This document shows positions 57,301-64,000 of a stretch of 64,000 nucleotides of DNA, piece by piece (the first letter of the stretch is position 1; every line of letters begins with the position of its first letter). The stretch comes from Chitinophagaceae bacterium (GTDB taxonomy: Bacteria > Bacteroidota > Bacteroidia > Chitinophagales > Chitinophagaceae). Both the position numbers and the translations under genes were made by a program. The notes beneath the pieces were generated by a model. The model worked only from the letters and a program-made list of their open reading frames with translations. It made no database searches and was not told where the DNA came from. The stretch is taken from NCBI GenBank assembly GCA_028288585.1, contig JAQBNL010000001.1, forward strand, positions 25,482 through 89,481. Reading direction: 5' to 3'.

Positions 57301-57467
57301 CCTGATTCATCGGTAGCGGTTTTGGTTTTGCTGTTTTGAACTGCAACTGTAGCACCCGCCAGCGGCAAATTATTTATACCTGTTACCGTGCCAGTAACCC
57401 GTTTTTGCGCATTAGCAAAAACTGACAATAAAAGCAACAAAATCAATGAAAATAACTTATTAATCAT
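54354..57467 (-). CDS. SusC-family TonB-dependent outer-membrane transporter
   Basis: This 1037-residue transporter has a Sec signal (about 1-20), a carboxypeptidase-regulatory-like domain (LPLAGATVAVQNSKTKTATD) and a VVVIGYGTQKKVNLSGAVG TonB-box/plug junction. The plug carries GALQGVLPGVTVLRGSG and GIRIRGFSS, and the barrel ends in AFGLNISL. It is the import channel of the uronic-acid polysaccharide locus. The divergent LacI-type gene starts 199 nt away, with inverted repeats between, so transcription is probably controlled by that regulator. Confidence 0.95.
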   Translation of the reverse strand: MINKLFSLILLLLLSVFANAQKRVTGTVTGINNLPLAGATVAVQNSKTKTATDESGGFSLSVPANGKVVLIFSYVGYESQELQVTNNTSVSVSLKEAASSLNDVVVIGYGTQKKVNLSGAVGVVGGKDLVNKPVPNVTGALQGVLPGVTVLRGSGKPGAEGYGIRIRGFSSSQAGGNNALVLVDGIEQDINLLDPNDVESISVLKDASASAIYGARAANGVILVTTKQGKSGKTKINFNTYYGINITARQPQRLNSWDEQTLIDEARFNATGAREFSAEQIEWLQNPNFSYRPNPTADRWEYYGNNNWVKEGMDKINHMQNHSLSVGGGDQKLNYLVSGSYYKRDGVLRYGPDDNTRYNFKVNVNAELNKFMTLKLTAGYIGSFVRENSYGTDQIINRLYRSRTRQSLYVPAEDATGTVYNGDLQVNAVDIEKNAGLETRNYETFTSKINLQVKNVIKGLTLDVIAWRNQGNYNMENNSRTLYWYGRSVNTVRFSINTPNAMTLVKNKSFQNNGQAYLTYNLKVKDHAFTVLQGGSYEEYRKDELTATGQSMISNDFFSMNFADPLTKTSKDLVQTWALASAFGRFNYSFKDRYLLEASYRYDGSSRLVPSNRWRFFPSFSGGWRISEEKFMKKIGVINNLKLRGSWGKLGNSESIGLYDYLPLLTSGLSNTNNSTTPNVIFNGSRTQYIYQSIMSSPDLTWETVAQSNIGIDLGLLKNKLTITADYYVKITTDLLNTPNLPNIIGITPGFINSGKLKSWGKELDVKWRDRIHKLEYTVGFNVSDNQNKLLEYGGVNSIGAGGVVQYLQGYAMNTVWGYKTDGFFQTQADADAYKAKVSYPFFANPKPGDVKYLDLNGDGKIDAGNGTPDNPGDLVYLGTTNARYVYGFNLGLSWKGIDFSIFFQGAAKRKFLISEETLSPMLGTADMPWTIHMDRWTPDNPNAFFPRMYQTSAHNYKPSDRWAQNGSYIRLKNVQLGYTIPVKKKFAHEVKVYISGQDLWESTKVLSVFDPEVGNNVSATAYPFYRTVAFGLNISL

Positions 57468-57573
57468 ACAGCAATCGTTTTAGAATTATTAAGAAAGAAG
57501 ATTAGAAATAGCAATTTCCAAATGAAAGGTCATTTAATTTTTTTGTTCTTTTAAACTATTTGAATTTTTTATT

Positions 57574-57585
57574 TACGAAAACGTA
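57574..57585. promoter_or_regulatory. Candidate LacI-type operator
   Basis: TACGAAAACGTA is a near-symmetric 12-bp site (TACG arms around AAAA) in the 199-bp region between the SusC gene and the divergent LacI-type gene. It lies on the SusC-proximal side. A second inverted repeat, TATTGTT/AACAATA (57637-57643, 57653-57659), lies nearer the regulator start. Confidence 0.45.
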
Positions 57586-57666
57586 GTAGTTATTTAATAG
57601 TTTATTTTTCGATAATTTTAGCTACGGATACTATAATATTGTTGTATCTCAAAACAATACTGCTGT

Positions 57667-58680
57667 ATGTCAAAAATTAATTTAAAAAACCTGGCATCGG
57701 AATTAGAGCTTTCTATTTCTACAGTGTCAAAGGCTTTGAGGGATAGTTATGAAATAGGACATGATACCAAAAAGAGGGTTTTGGAAAAAGCAAAGGAACT
57801 GGGTTACAGGGCTAATCCTTACGCAAGATATATGCGTCATCACAAAAGCAAAACTATTGCTATTGTTATTCCTGAAATGGTAAACAGTTTTTTTTTACAG
57901 GTAATAAACGGGGCTGAATCAATTGCCAGGGAAAAAGATTATCATCTTTTAATTTATATCACCCATGAAGATGCTCAAAAAGAAATAAGCATCATCAATC
58001 ATTTACAAAACGGAAGGGTGGATGGCATTATCATGTCGTTATCATCAACGGTTAAAGATTATAGCCACCTTACAGAATGCATTAATAATAATATTCCTAT
58101 TATTTTTTTTGACAGGATATGTCACGAAATTGAAACTGTGAAAATTACTACTGACGATTTTACAAGCGGGTTTATTGCTACGGAACATTTAATACAAAAT
58201 GGTTGCAGGAACATTGCCTATTTATCCATTTCAGAAAATTTATCAATAGATAATAAGAGAATGCAGGGTTATATAGAAGCCCTGACCAAATATGATATTG
58301 GTTTTGACAAATCAAAAATTATTAAATGCAACACAGATGATAAAAGCAATTACAGGCAAATAAAAAAATTACTTACAGGACCAGCCAAAATAGATGGGAT
58401 CTTTTCTTCTATTGAAAAATTTGCTTTAACTACTTACAATGTCTGCAGGGATTTGAAGATTAAAATACCCGAAGAGATAAAAATCATATGTTTTTCCAAT
58501 TTACTTACGGCAGATTTTTTAAACCCGTCTTTAACAACCATTACCCAGCCTGCAAATGAGATGGGGGCCACGGCCGCATCCCAGTTATTTAAATATTTAG
58601 ACAAGAAAAGAATGGAAATCCCTAATGAAAATATTATTATTAAATCCAAACTCATGGCCAGAGGATCAACTGTAGCATAA
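57667..58680 (+). CDS. LacI-family transcriptional regulator
   Basis: This 337-residue regulator has an N-terminal helix-turn-helix with hinge (NLASELELSISTVSKALRD and KAKELGYRANPYARYMR). A periplasmic-binding-protein-like sensor domain follows (IAIVIPEMVNSFFLQVINGAE; DGIIMSLSS; TTDDFTSGFIATEHLIQNG). It probably senses an oligosaccharide or uronate and controls the divergent SusCD operon and itself. Direct repeats GTATCTCAAAA (57644) and GTATGTCAAA (57665) flank the start, 21 nt apart. Its stop is immediately followed by the stop of the convergent lyase gene. Confidence 0.93.
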   Translation: MSKINLKNLASELELSISTVSKALRDSYEIGHDTKKRVLEKAKELGYRANPYARYMRHHKSKTIAIVIPEMVNSFFLQVINGAESIAREKDYHLLIYITHEDAQKEISIINHLQNGRVDGIIMSLSSTVKDYSHLTECINNNIPIIFFDRICHEIETVKITTDDFTSGFIATEHLIQNGCRNIAYLSISENLSIDNKRMQGYIEALTKYDIGFDKSKIIKCNTDDKSNYRQIKKLLTGPAKIDGIFSSIEKFALTTYNVCRDLKIKIPEEIKIICFSNLLTADFLNPSLTTITQPANEMGATAASQLFKYLDKKRMEIPNENIIIKSKLMARGSTVA

Positions 58681-59763
58681 TTATTTTTTAGCCGCATTTA
58701 AGACAGACTGCCAATCAGGATATTTATTTTTATTATGGATTACTTTTCTTACCACCTTTATATACGAGGGATGAAAATAAGCAGCCTGGCTGATAACAGG
58801 TATTCCATGAGAGGGTTTAAAGTTTGCACCAATTTCAAAAGTAGCCTCTTTATTATCTGCCCGCTTTTTATCAAAAGAGGATTTACTATGCACAAATTCA
58901 CCATGTGTTTTTTCGCCGGTAACATAAGGAATAAGAAAACTAATTGATTTATTTATTGAAGCGCCAGAAGGTGATATGTAACTATAATAATCTTTACCGG
59001 TGGCACGTTTTAAAACAGTTGCAAGGCTTATCAATGGCTCCAAAGTATACACATGATAATGCAAAGCATCTCTCTCTAAAAAATCAAACCCTGAACCATC
59101 AGGCAATAAATTTTTTTCTATCTGTACTGGTAATTCTTCATCAATATATTTTTTGTATCCATCATTATCCAGTACATAGGCAATGCATCCAATAACTTTT
59201 AAGCGATGCGAATTCCAGTTATTGAAAGAAGTTGTTTTCGCCTTGTTTGTTCCGGTTTTAATTTCTTCACCGGCCATATTCATTAGCCAGCCATCAATTA
59301 TTTTTTTTTGCTCTAAAGGAATATTATTTTTTGTAAGATCATACGCAGTAAAAAGATCTTCAAATTTGGAATCGTTAATCGGGTTACCCCGGGGTTTATT
59401 AACTAACGCCCATGCAGAAATAAATTCAATTAATTTATGTAAATAAAAAGTATCATTCTCAATTCTATAAGCAATGGCGAGTGCATATATTTTATCAATA
59501 TCTTTTAATGATCGTACTGTTAATATTTTTTTAGGATCCGTTGCAAGATGACCTTCCGAAACAACAGTATCTACAGGGTTAGGGTTTTGATTTAATGCTT
59601 CATCAACGGTTTTTTTAAAAGAAGCATAATATTTTTGTGCAGTATTATTGTGTTTTATTATTTTTTTCAGCTTGAAGATTTCCTTATTGCTTAATCCAAC
59701 ATATTGTGCTTTAATACCGATAGTAATAAAAGAAATAAAGAGAGAAAGAAATAAGTATTTCAT
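58681..59763 (-). CDS. Alginate-lyase-superfamily protein (PL5/PL38-like)
   Basis: This 360-residue protein has a Sec signal (ending IKAQ) and an (alpha/alpha) toroid-type fold of the alginate_lyase family. Recognisable segments are FNNWNSHRLKVIGCIAYV, with the Asn-x-x-Ser-His substrate-site pattern, and GSGFDFLERDALHYHVYTLEP, with candidate catalytic His/Tyr/Arg. This second segment recalls PL38 glucuronan/alginate lyases. It likely cleaves a uronic-acid polymer or oligomer in the periplasm. Its stop abuts the LacI stop without a gap. Confidence 0.72.
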   Translation of the reverse strand: MKYLFLSLFISFITIGIKAQYVGLSNKEIFKLKKIIKHNNTAQKYYASFKKTVDEALNQNPNPVDTVVSEGHLATDPKKILTVRSLKDIDKIYALAIAYRIENDTFYLHKLIEFISAWALVNKPRGNPINDSKFEDLFTAYDLTKNNIPLEQKKIIDGWLMNMAGEEIKTGTNKAKTTSFNNWNSHRLKVIGCIAYVLDNDGYKKYIDEELPVQIEKNLLPDGSGFDFLERDALHYHVYTLEPLISLATVLKRATGKDYYSYISPSGASINKSISFLIPYVTGEKTHGEFVHSKSSFDKKRADNKEATFEIGANFKPSHGIPVISQAAYFHPSYIKVVRKVIHNKNKYPDWQSVLNAAKK

Positions 59764-59885
59764 AAGACAATTTGGTTTTTATTTTTTACTAATCAGGTAA
59801 ATAAAGCATTGTTGCTTTCCCATACAGGAAATGAAAATAGTGGATTCTATGGATTTATAGGTTGTAACAGATTAATGAATTCAAA

Positions 59886-59917
59886 ATAAAAAAGCCCTCC
59901 CATAGAAACGGGACGGC
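59886..59917 (-). terminator. Rho-independent terminator
   Basis: Arms GCCCTCCC (59894-59901) and GGGACGGC (59910-59917) pair at seven of eight positions, with an 8-nt loop. Read on the minus strand the stem is followed by a run of six T and more T-rich sequence. It lies about 80 nt beyond the stop of the minus-strand gene ending at 59998. Confidence 0.8.
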
Positions 59918-59997
59918 CTCAACTATTGATTGCTGTACAAAATTTAAATTAGAAGGTTAAGTAAAAAAAATCTGAAGTATTTTATTTGTTCCCGGTT

Positions 59998-62436
59998 TTA
60001 ATCATCATCATCAGTAACTTTTACAAATGCGCTGCGGCGCGGGGCTGGCATTTCGCTGTGCTCACCTTTAACTGCTTTCCAGATGATGCGGCTGAACAGC
60101 ATATCAGGTACCCGGTCTTCTTTACTCAGGTCGATCTGGTCGCTGAGTTTTGCGGTAGCGTTTATAGCCGTACTTTTTTCATTAAGATTAATATTGGAAG
60201 GGAGTGATATGAAAGAAGTAAGATCTTGTTTTGATGTAAAGCTGTTAAACATTGGTATTGCTGCAGCATCGTACTGGCTCATGGGCGGAAGACCTAATAT
60301 CAATTCTATTGTACGCAGCATTGATGAAGTTGAGTACATTGTTCTGTCAACAAAGCCACGTTTTACAAAAGGCCCGGCAACATAAGCGGTGGTGCGGTGT
60401 GCATCAACATGGTCAGGCCCGTTCTGTGCATCATCCTCAACAATAAATACTGCGCTCTCTTTCCATATCGGGCTTTTTGAAAGATGCTCCATAAATAATC
60501 CTACGGCTAAATCATTATCTGCTACATGGGCAAAAGGCGTTGGACTGCCACGGCGCAGTCCTTCAGTATGATCATTACTGAAACGCAATGTATTTAACTG
60601 CGGTACTGCATTTACGGTTACCAGTGAATCAAATTCACGCTGCCATGCATTATAACGAACAGTATCTCTTACGCCTAAATTATAACCGGGATAGTATGGG
60701 CAAAAATGATTTTCCAAAACAGGAATATTCGCTTTGCCATCATCAGCAAATTCTCCATAAGTGCGGTACGTTACACCGGCACGTTTTGCAAAATCCCAGA
60801 TAAAGCCTTTTTTAGGATTCGCTATTTCCTCTTTTCCTTCACCAGGATAAGAGCCGCCACGTGCGCCATAACTTGTAACCCAATTCTTTTCAAGATAATC
60901 TGTAGCATATGCTCCTGTACTCCAGTTATGCCCGTCGGCGCTTACTTCTCCATCTGCATAAAAATTATCAAGCAGTACAAAATCTTTTGCCAGCTTATGT
61001 TGATTAGGTGTAATTCTTTCTCCAAATAAAACGAGACTTGTATCGCCATTTCCTTGTGGAATATCACCCAATACCTGGTCGTATGTCCTGTTTTCTTTAA
61101 TAACGTAGAACACATATTTTATGGGCGACTTATCACCCACTTTAATTGGTATTGGATTTCCTTTTTCACCCACTGCATTCATCTCTTTATCTTTTGAGTA
61201 AGGCGTATTTTTATAAACTGCCTTTGAATAAACTGCAAGCACAGCATCTGTTGGTTCATCTATTATCGACATAGTTCCTTTCATCAAACCACCAATATAA
61301 CCGGCACGTACAGATGCAGAGGTATCACCCAAATGACGCAATACCAATTGCTGTTTTTTTGCAGGATTAGGTCCATCAGGATTTGCAAAGGATGAAAAAC
61401 CTTTGCCATTTGAAACAAATATTTTTTTACCAATAACTTTTATGTTGGTGGGGTACCAGCCCACAGGAATAAATCCTTTCGACTTGCTTGTGCCGGGTGT
61501 GGATACATCAAATACGGCAATGCAATTATTATCAGCATTGGCTACATATAATTTCTTTTCATCTGCAGATAATGCAAGCCCGTTAGACGTAGAACCCGCA
61601 GGCGCATCAGGATATAATGCTGCATTTAAAACTTCAAGCACTTTACGCTTCTTAATGTCAATAACAGAAACACTATTATCATTGGCATTGGCAACAAATA
61701 AAATATTTCCTTTTTTATTTAATAATAATTCATTGGGATTATCACCGGCAACAACATCCCCGCTCAGTTTTCTCTGTTTAGTATCATATATTAATACTTT
61801 ATCACCACCCCATGATGAAATGTACAATTCCCTTTTATCAGGCGACAGCAAACATGCGTAAGCCTCATTCCCTAATTCCAGTTTCTGAATAATCTTTTTA
61901 TCCCTAAGGTTGATCACATACAATGAATTATTTTCTTTGGTTACCACGTACATTTTTCTTACAGCATCATCAATTTCAATACCTGCAGGAGATATTTTTT
62001 CGGGCCATTTTTTTCCAAGAAGAATGCTGTCCTTTAGTACGAGCCTGTTATTAATTATAGTATACTGCATTATCCAGTTATCATTTCCGCCGGATGCATA
62101 TAAATATTTTTCATCAGCGCTAAACTGTAAGCCATACCATGATTTAGGAATGATAACATTATGAAGCATTTTTTCGGTTTGAGGGTTGATCAACTGAATG
62201 CTTTGTATGCTTTGCCCGTTGTTAGTAACAGCTATATATTTTTTAGAAGATGACACTGCAATATTAAGAGGTAAATCACCTAACTGTAAAGAGCGGCCGA
62301 CAGGTGAAAGATGCCACCCGTTTGGAAGGCGCACTCTCTTTTGGTCTAATTGATTTTCAATAACAGTGTTTGGTTTTTGAGCGGTTGCAAATATGGTAAG
62401 CAAACTATAAAAAGTAAACAGGAATAAATTCTTCAT
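59998..62436 (-). CDS. YncE-like beta-propeller / phosphoesterase fusion protein
   Basis: This 812-residue protein starts at ATG 62436 (MKNLFLFTFYSLL, a Sec signal). The frame runs 16 codons further upstream. Residues ~40-370 form a YVTN/YncE-type beta-propeller with repeated VANANDNSVSVIDIKKRKV-like blades. The C-terminal half is an alkaline-phosphatase-superfamily phosphoesterase (PF04185-like), with KENRTYDQVLGD, DNFYADGEVSADGHNW, FSNDHTEG and VEDDAQNGPDHVDAHRT supplying metal ligands. The native substrate is unknown. A clear terminator follows it, so it is probably a single-gene unit. Confidence 0.85.
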   Translation of the reverse strand: MKNLFLFTFYSLLTIFATAQKPNTVIENQLDQKRVRLPNGWHLSPVGRSLQLGDLPLNIAVSSSKKYIAVTNNGQSIQSIQLINPQTEKMLHNVIIPKSWYGLQFSADEKYLYASGGNDNWIMQYTIINNRLVLKDSILLGKKWPEKISPAGIEIDDAVRKMYVVTKENNSLYVINLRDKKIIQKLELGNEAYACLLSPDKRELYISSWGGDKVLIYDTKQRKLSGDVVAGDNPNELLLNKKGNILFVANANDNSVSVIDIKKRKVLEVLNAALYPDAPAGSTSNGLALSADEKKLYVANADNNCIAVFDVSTPGTSKSKGFIPVGWYPTNIKVIGKKIFVSNGKGFSSFANPDGPNPAKKQQLVLRHLGDTSASVRAGYIGGLMKGTMSIIDEPTDAVLAVYSKAVYKNTPYSKDKEMNAVGEKGNPIPIKVGDKSPIKYVFYVIKENRTYDQVLGDIPQGNGDTSLVLFGERITPNQHKLAKDFVLLDNFYADGEVSADGHNWSTGAYATDYLEKNWVTSYGARGGSYPGEGKEEIANPKKGFIWDFAKRAGVTYRTYGEFADDGKANIPVLENHFCPYYPGYNLGVRDTVRYNAWQREFDSLVTVNAVPQLNTLRFSNDHTEGLRRGSPTPFAHVADNDLAVGLFMEHLSKSPIWKESAVFIVEDDAQNGPDHVDAHRTTAYVAGPFVKRGFVDRTMYSTSSMLRTIELILGLPPMSQYDAAAIPMFNSFTSKQDLTSFISLPSNINLNEKSTAINATAKLSDQIDLSKEDRVPDMLFSRIIWKAVKGEHSEMPAPRRSAFVKVTDDDD

Positions 62437-62870
62437 GCATTTATATTTAGCCATAGCTACAAATTGACGAAAAAATTTTTGCAAAGAAGTGGGTATTACG
62501 AAGAATTAACTATAACCTCACTCCCCGGGAAATTAAAATTATTTAAGCCAGTTCGTTAATAGCACTATTATACCCATCCATTACGTATTACTTTAAATGA
62601 TATACAACATTGCAGGCTATTAAGTGTAGCTTACAAAAAGGGGTGATTAACTCCTAATCACACTACGTTGTGCAATTGAATTTATGTCTCCAAATAAAAC
62701 ACCCATTCCTCTAAACAATATTGATAATATCCATCAATTTGAAGCTCCCCGAAAGTTTGGAGGGCTAATAAAAATCAAAGATGATTTTGATGTAAACTTC
62801 CAGTTGGTATTACGGACTATATAAAGTCACTTTATAATCAATTAAAAATAAAAATTTTAAAATAATAATC
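62437..62870. other. Intergenic region upstream of the alcohol dehydrogenase gene
   Basis: This 434-bp spacer separates two divergent genes and must hold both promoters. I saw no confident operator, terminator or RNA gene. It contains the possible short reading frame at 62684-62824, described separately. Confidence 0.6.
62684..62824 (+). CDS. Possible small protein (46 codons)
   Basis: ATG 62684 opens a 46-codon frame ending at TAA 62822-62824, 46 nt before the alcohol dehydrogenase start. The peptide begins MSPNKTPIPLNNIDNIHQF and is mixed in composition, without low-complexity or signal features. It could be a genuine leader or small protein, a remnant of a longer gene (the start faintly resembles N-termini of some AraC-type regulators), or chance. 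No family recognised. Confidence 0.25.
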   Translation: MSPNKTPIPLNNIDNIHQFEAPRKFGGLIKIKDDFDVNFQLVLRTI

Positions 62871-63962
62871 ATGAAAACAACAACTGAAGCAGGTGAAAAG
62901 GTAATTCCCCGGATAACAAAAGCAACAATGAAAGCCCTTGTATATGGGGGTCCGGGTAAAATTGAATTGAAAGAAATCCCTGTACCCATTCTTGAAAAGC
63001 CAACAGATGCGTTGGTTAAAATTTTAAAAACAACGATCTGCGGAACTGATCTCGGTATTTTAAAAGGAAAAACTCCCTCGGTTAAGCCTGGAACTACGCT
63101 TGGGCATGAAGGCGTTGGCATTGTTGAAGAAATTGGATCGGCAGTAAGAAATTTTAAAAAAGGAGATCATGTAATTATTTCCTGTATCACCTCTGATGGT
63201 ACTTGTGAATATTGTAAAAAGCAAATGTATTCGCATTGTGAAGATGGTGGTTGGATTTTAGGAAATTTAATTAATGGCACGCAGGCAGAATATGTTCGCA
63301 TTCCACATGCTGATAATAGTCTTTACGCTATCCCTGCAAAAGCTGATGAAGAGGCATTGGTAATGCTAAGTGACATATTGCCTACAGGCCATGAGATCGG
63401 GGTGATAAACGGATGTGTAAAGCCTGGAGACACGATAGCTATTGTAGGAGCAGGTCCTATAGGAATGTCCGTTTTACTTACTGCACAATTCTATTCACCT
63501 GCAAAAATTTATATGATAGATGTAGATGAAAATCGGTTGGAATTAGCAAAAAAATTCGGGGCAACAGATACCATTAATTCAGAAAAGGAAGATGCAATTA
63601 AAAGAATAATGGCAGAAACAAAAGATGGTGTGGATGTTTCTATCGAAGCTGTGGGACTGCCTGCTACATTTGATATTTGCCAAAATATTATTCGCCCCGG
63701 CGGGCATGTTGCCAACATTGGTGTTCACGGTCATAGTGTAGACCTGCAGATCCAAAATTTATGGATAAAAAATATAACCATCACAATGGGATTGGTAAAT
63801 ACAAATACAACACCTATGCTGTTAAAAACAGTTTCATCAGGAAAAATAGATCCCAATAAATTAATAACACATCATTTTAAACTGGATGAAATACTTAAAG
63901 CTTACGAAGTTTTCGGAAATGCCTCAAAGGAAAAAGCAATGAAAGTGATTATAGAACCATAG
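62871..63962 (+). CDS. Zinc-dependent alcohol dehydrogenase family protein
   Basis: This is a 363-residue medium-chain dehydrogenase/reductase. Catalytic zinc ligands are in TICGTDLGIL (Cys) and LGHEGVGIVEEIG (His-Glu), and the NAD-binding motif is VGAGPIGMSVLL. The structural-zinc lobe reads ITSDGTCEYCKKQMYSHC: an aspartate replaces the usual first cysteine of that cluster, leaving three. GGWILGNLINGTQAEYVRIP is typical of a secondary-alcohol dehydrogenase subgroup. Start could be 62871 or the Met at 62928 (MKALVYGGPG), where most relatives begin. Substrate unknown. Confidence 0.9.
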   Translation: MKTTTEAGEKVIPRITKATMKALVYGGPGKIELKEIPVPILEKPTDALVKILKTTICGTDLGILKGKTPSVKPGTTLGHEGVGIVEEIGSAVRNFKKGDHVIISCITSDGTCEYCKKQMYSHCEDGGWILGNLINGTQAEYVRIPHADNSLYAIPAKADEEALVMLSDILPTGHEIGVINGCVKPGDTIAIVGAGPIGMSVLLTAQFYSPAKIYMIDVDENRLELAKKFGATDTINSEKEDAIKRIMAETKDGVDVSIEAVGLPATFDICQNIIRPGGHVANIGVHGHSVDLQIQNLWIKNITITMGLVNTNTTPMLLKTVSSGKIDPNKLITHHFKLDEILKAYEVFGNASKEKAMKVIIEP

Positions 63963-64000
63963 TTGAAAGTTGCATTGAAATTAAATTGCTTTCCGATACA

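Noticed and set aside
1..64000. CRISPR arrays, tRNA/rRNA genes, insertion sequences, integrases and phage genes
   Set aside because: None recognised on either strand; the window appears to be ordinary chromosomal DNA with accessory glycan loci.

Overview
The window looks like a chromosomal segment of a Bacteroidota bacterium, most likely a Chitinophagaceae-type member. The evidence is two SusC/SusD pairs, a FecI-like sigma factor with a FecR anti-sigma carrying the Bacteroidota-type C-terminal domain, a DUF5916 protein, AT-rich DNA, poor Shine-Dalgarno sequences and many lipoprotein or Sec signal peptides. No tRNA, rRNA, CRISPR array, insertion sequence or phage gene was recognised.

Region 1 (about 0.4-6.2 kb, all + strand) is a complete nickel urease operon, ureA-ureB-ureC-ureE-ureF-ureG-ureD, followed by a UreH/NicO-like membrane protein that probably supplies nickel. 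Active-site residues are intact.

Region 2 (about 6.3-29.4 kb) is a polysaccharide or glycolipid assembly cluster. It has an initiating sugar-phosphate transferase, a PglK/MsbA-like ABC exporter, four GT4 and one GT2 glycosyltransferases, a Wzx flippase, two Wzy/ligase-like membrane proteins and a Wzz-like protein. Inside it lies an enzymatic island: three radical SAM proteins (two of the cobalamin-binding architecture), four SAM methyltransferases, an MTA/SAH-deaminase-like amidohydrolase, a flavin-reductase-like protein and a nucleotidyltransferase-domain protein. Six gene starts in this region are preceded by the same promoter-like motif, GCAACC-N15/16-CGTA, which resembles an ECF sigma promoter. 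It appears to tie six divergent transcription units into one regulon.

Region 3 (about 29.4-46.9 kb, all - strand) reads, in transcription order: ECF sigma, FecR, SusC, SusD, mannonate-dehydratase-like protein, enolase-superfamily dehydratase, RraA-like aldolase, YhcH-like lipoprotein, DUF5916 protein, second RraA-like aldolase, MFS sugar-acid transporter, Gfo/Idh/MocA oxidoreductase and GlcG/HbpS-like protein. Four of the catabolic enzymes carry Sec or Tat-like export signals. This suggests a sugar-acid dehydratase/aldolase pathway outside the cytoplasm.

Region 4 (about 47.1-59.8 kb) is a polysaccharide utilisation locus for a uronic-acid polymer: PL6 lyase, GH2, GH88 unsaturated-uronyl hydrolase, a small lipoprotein, SusD, SusC, a divergent LacI-type regulator and an alginate-lyase-superfamily protein. 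Its products could feed the sugar-acid pathway of region 3.

Region 5 (about 60-64 kb) has a YncE-like propeller/phosphoesterase fusion with a clear terminator, and a zinc alcohol dehydrogenase preceded by a 434-bp spacer holding one possible 46-codon reading frame.
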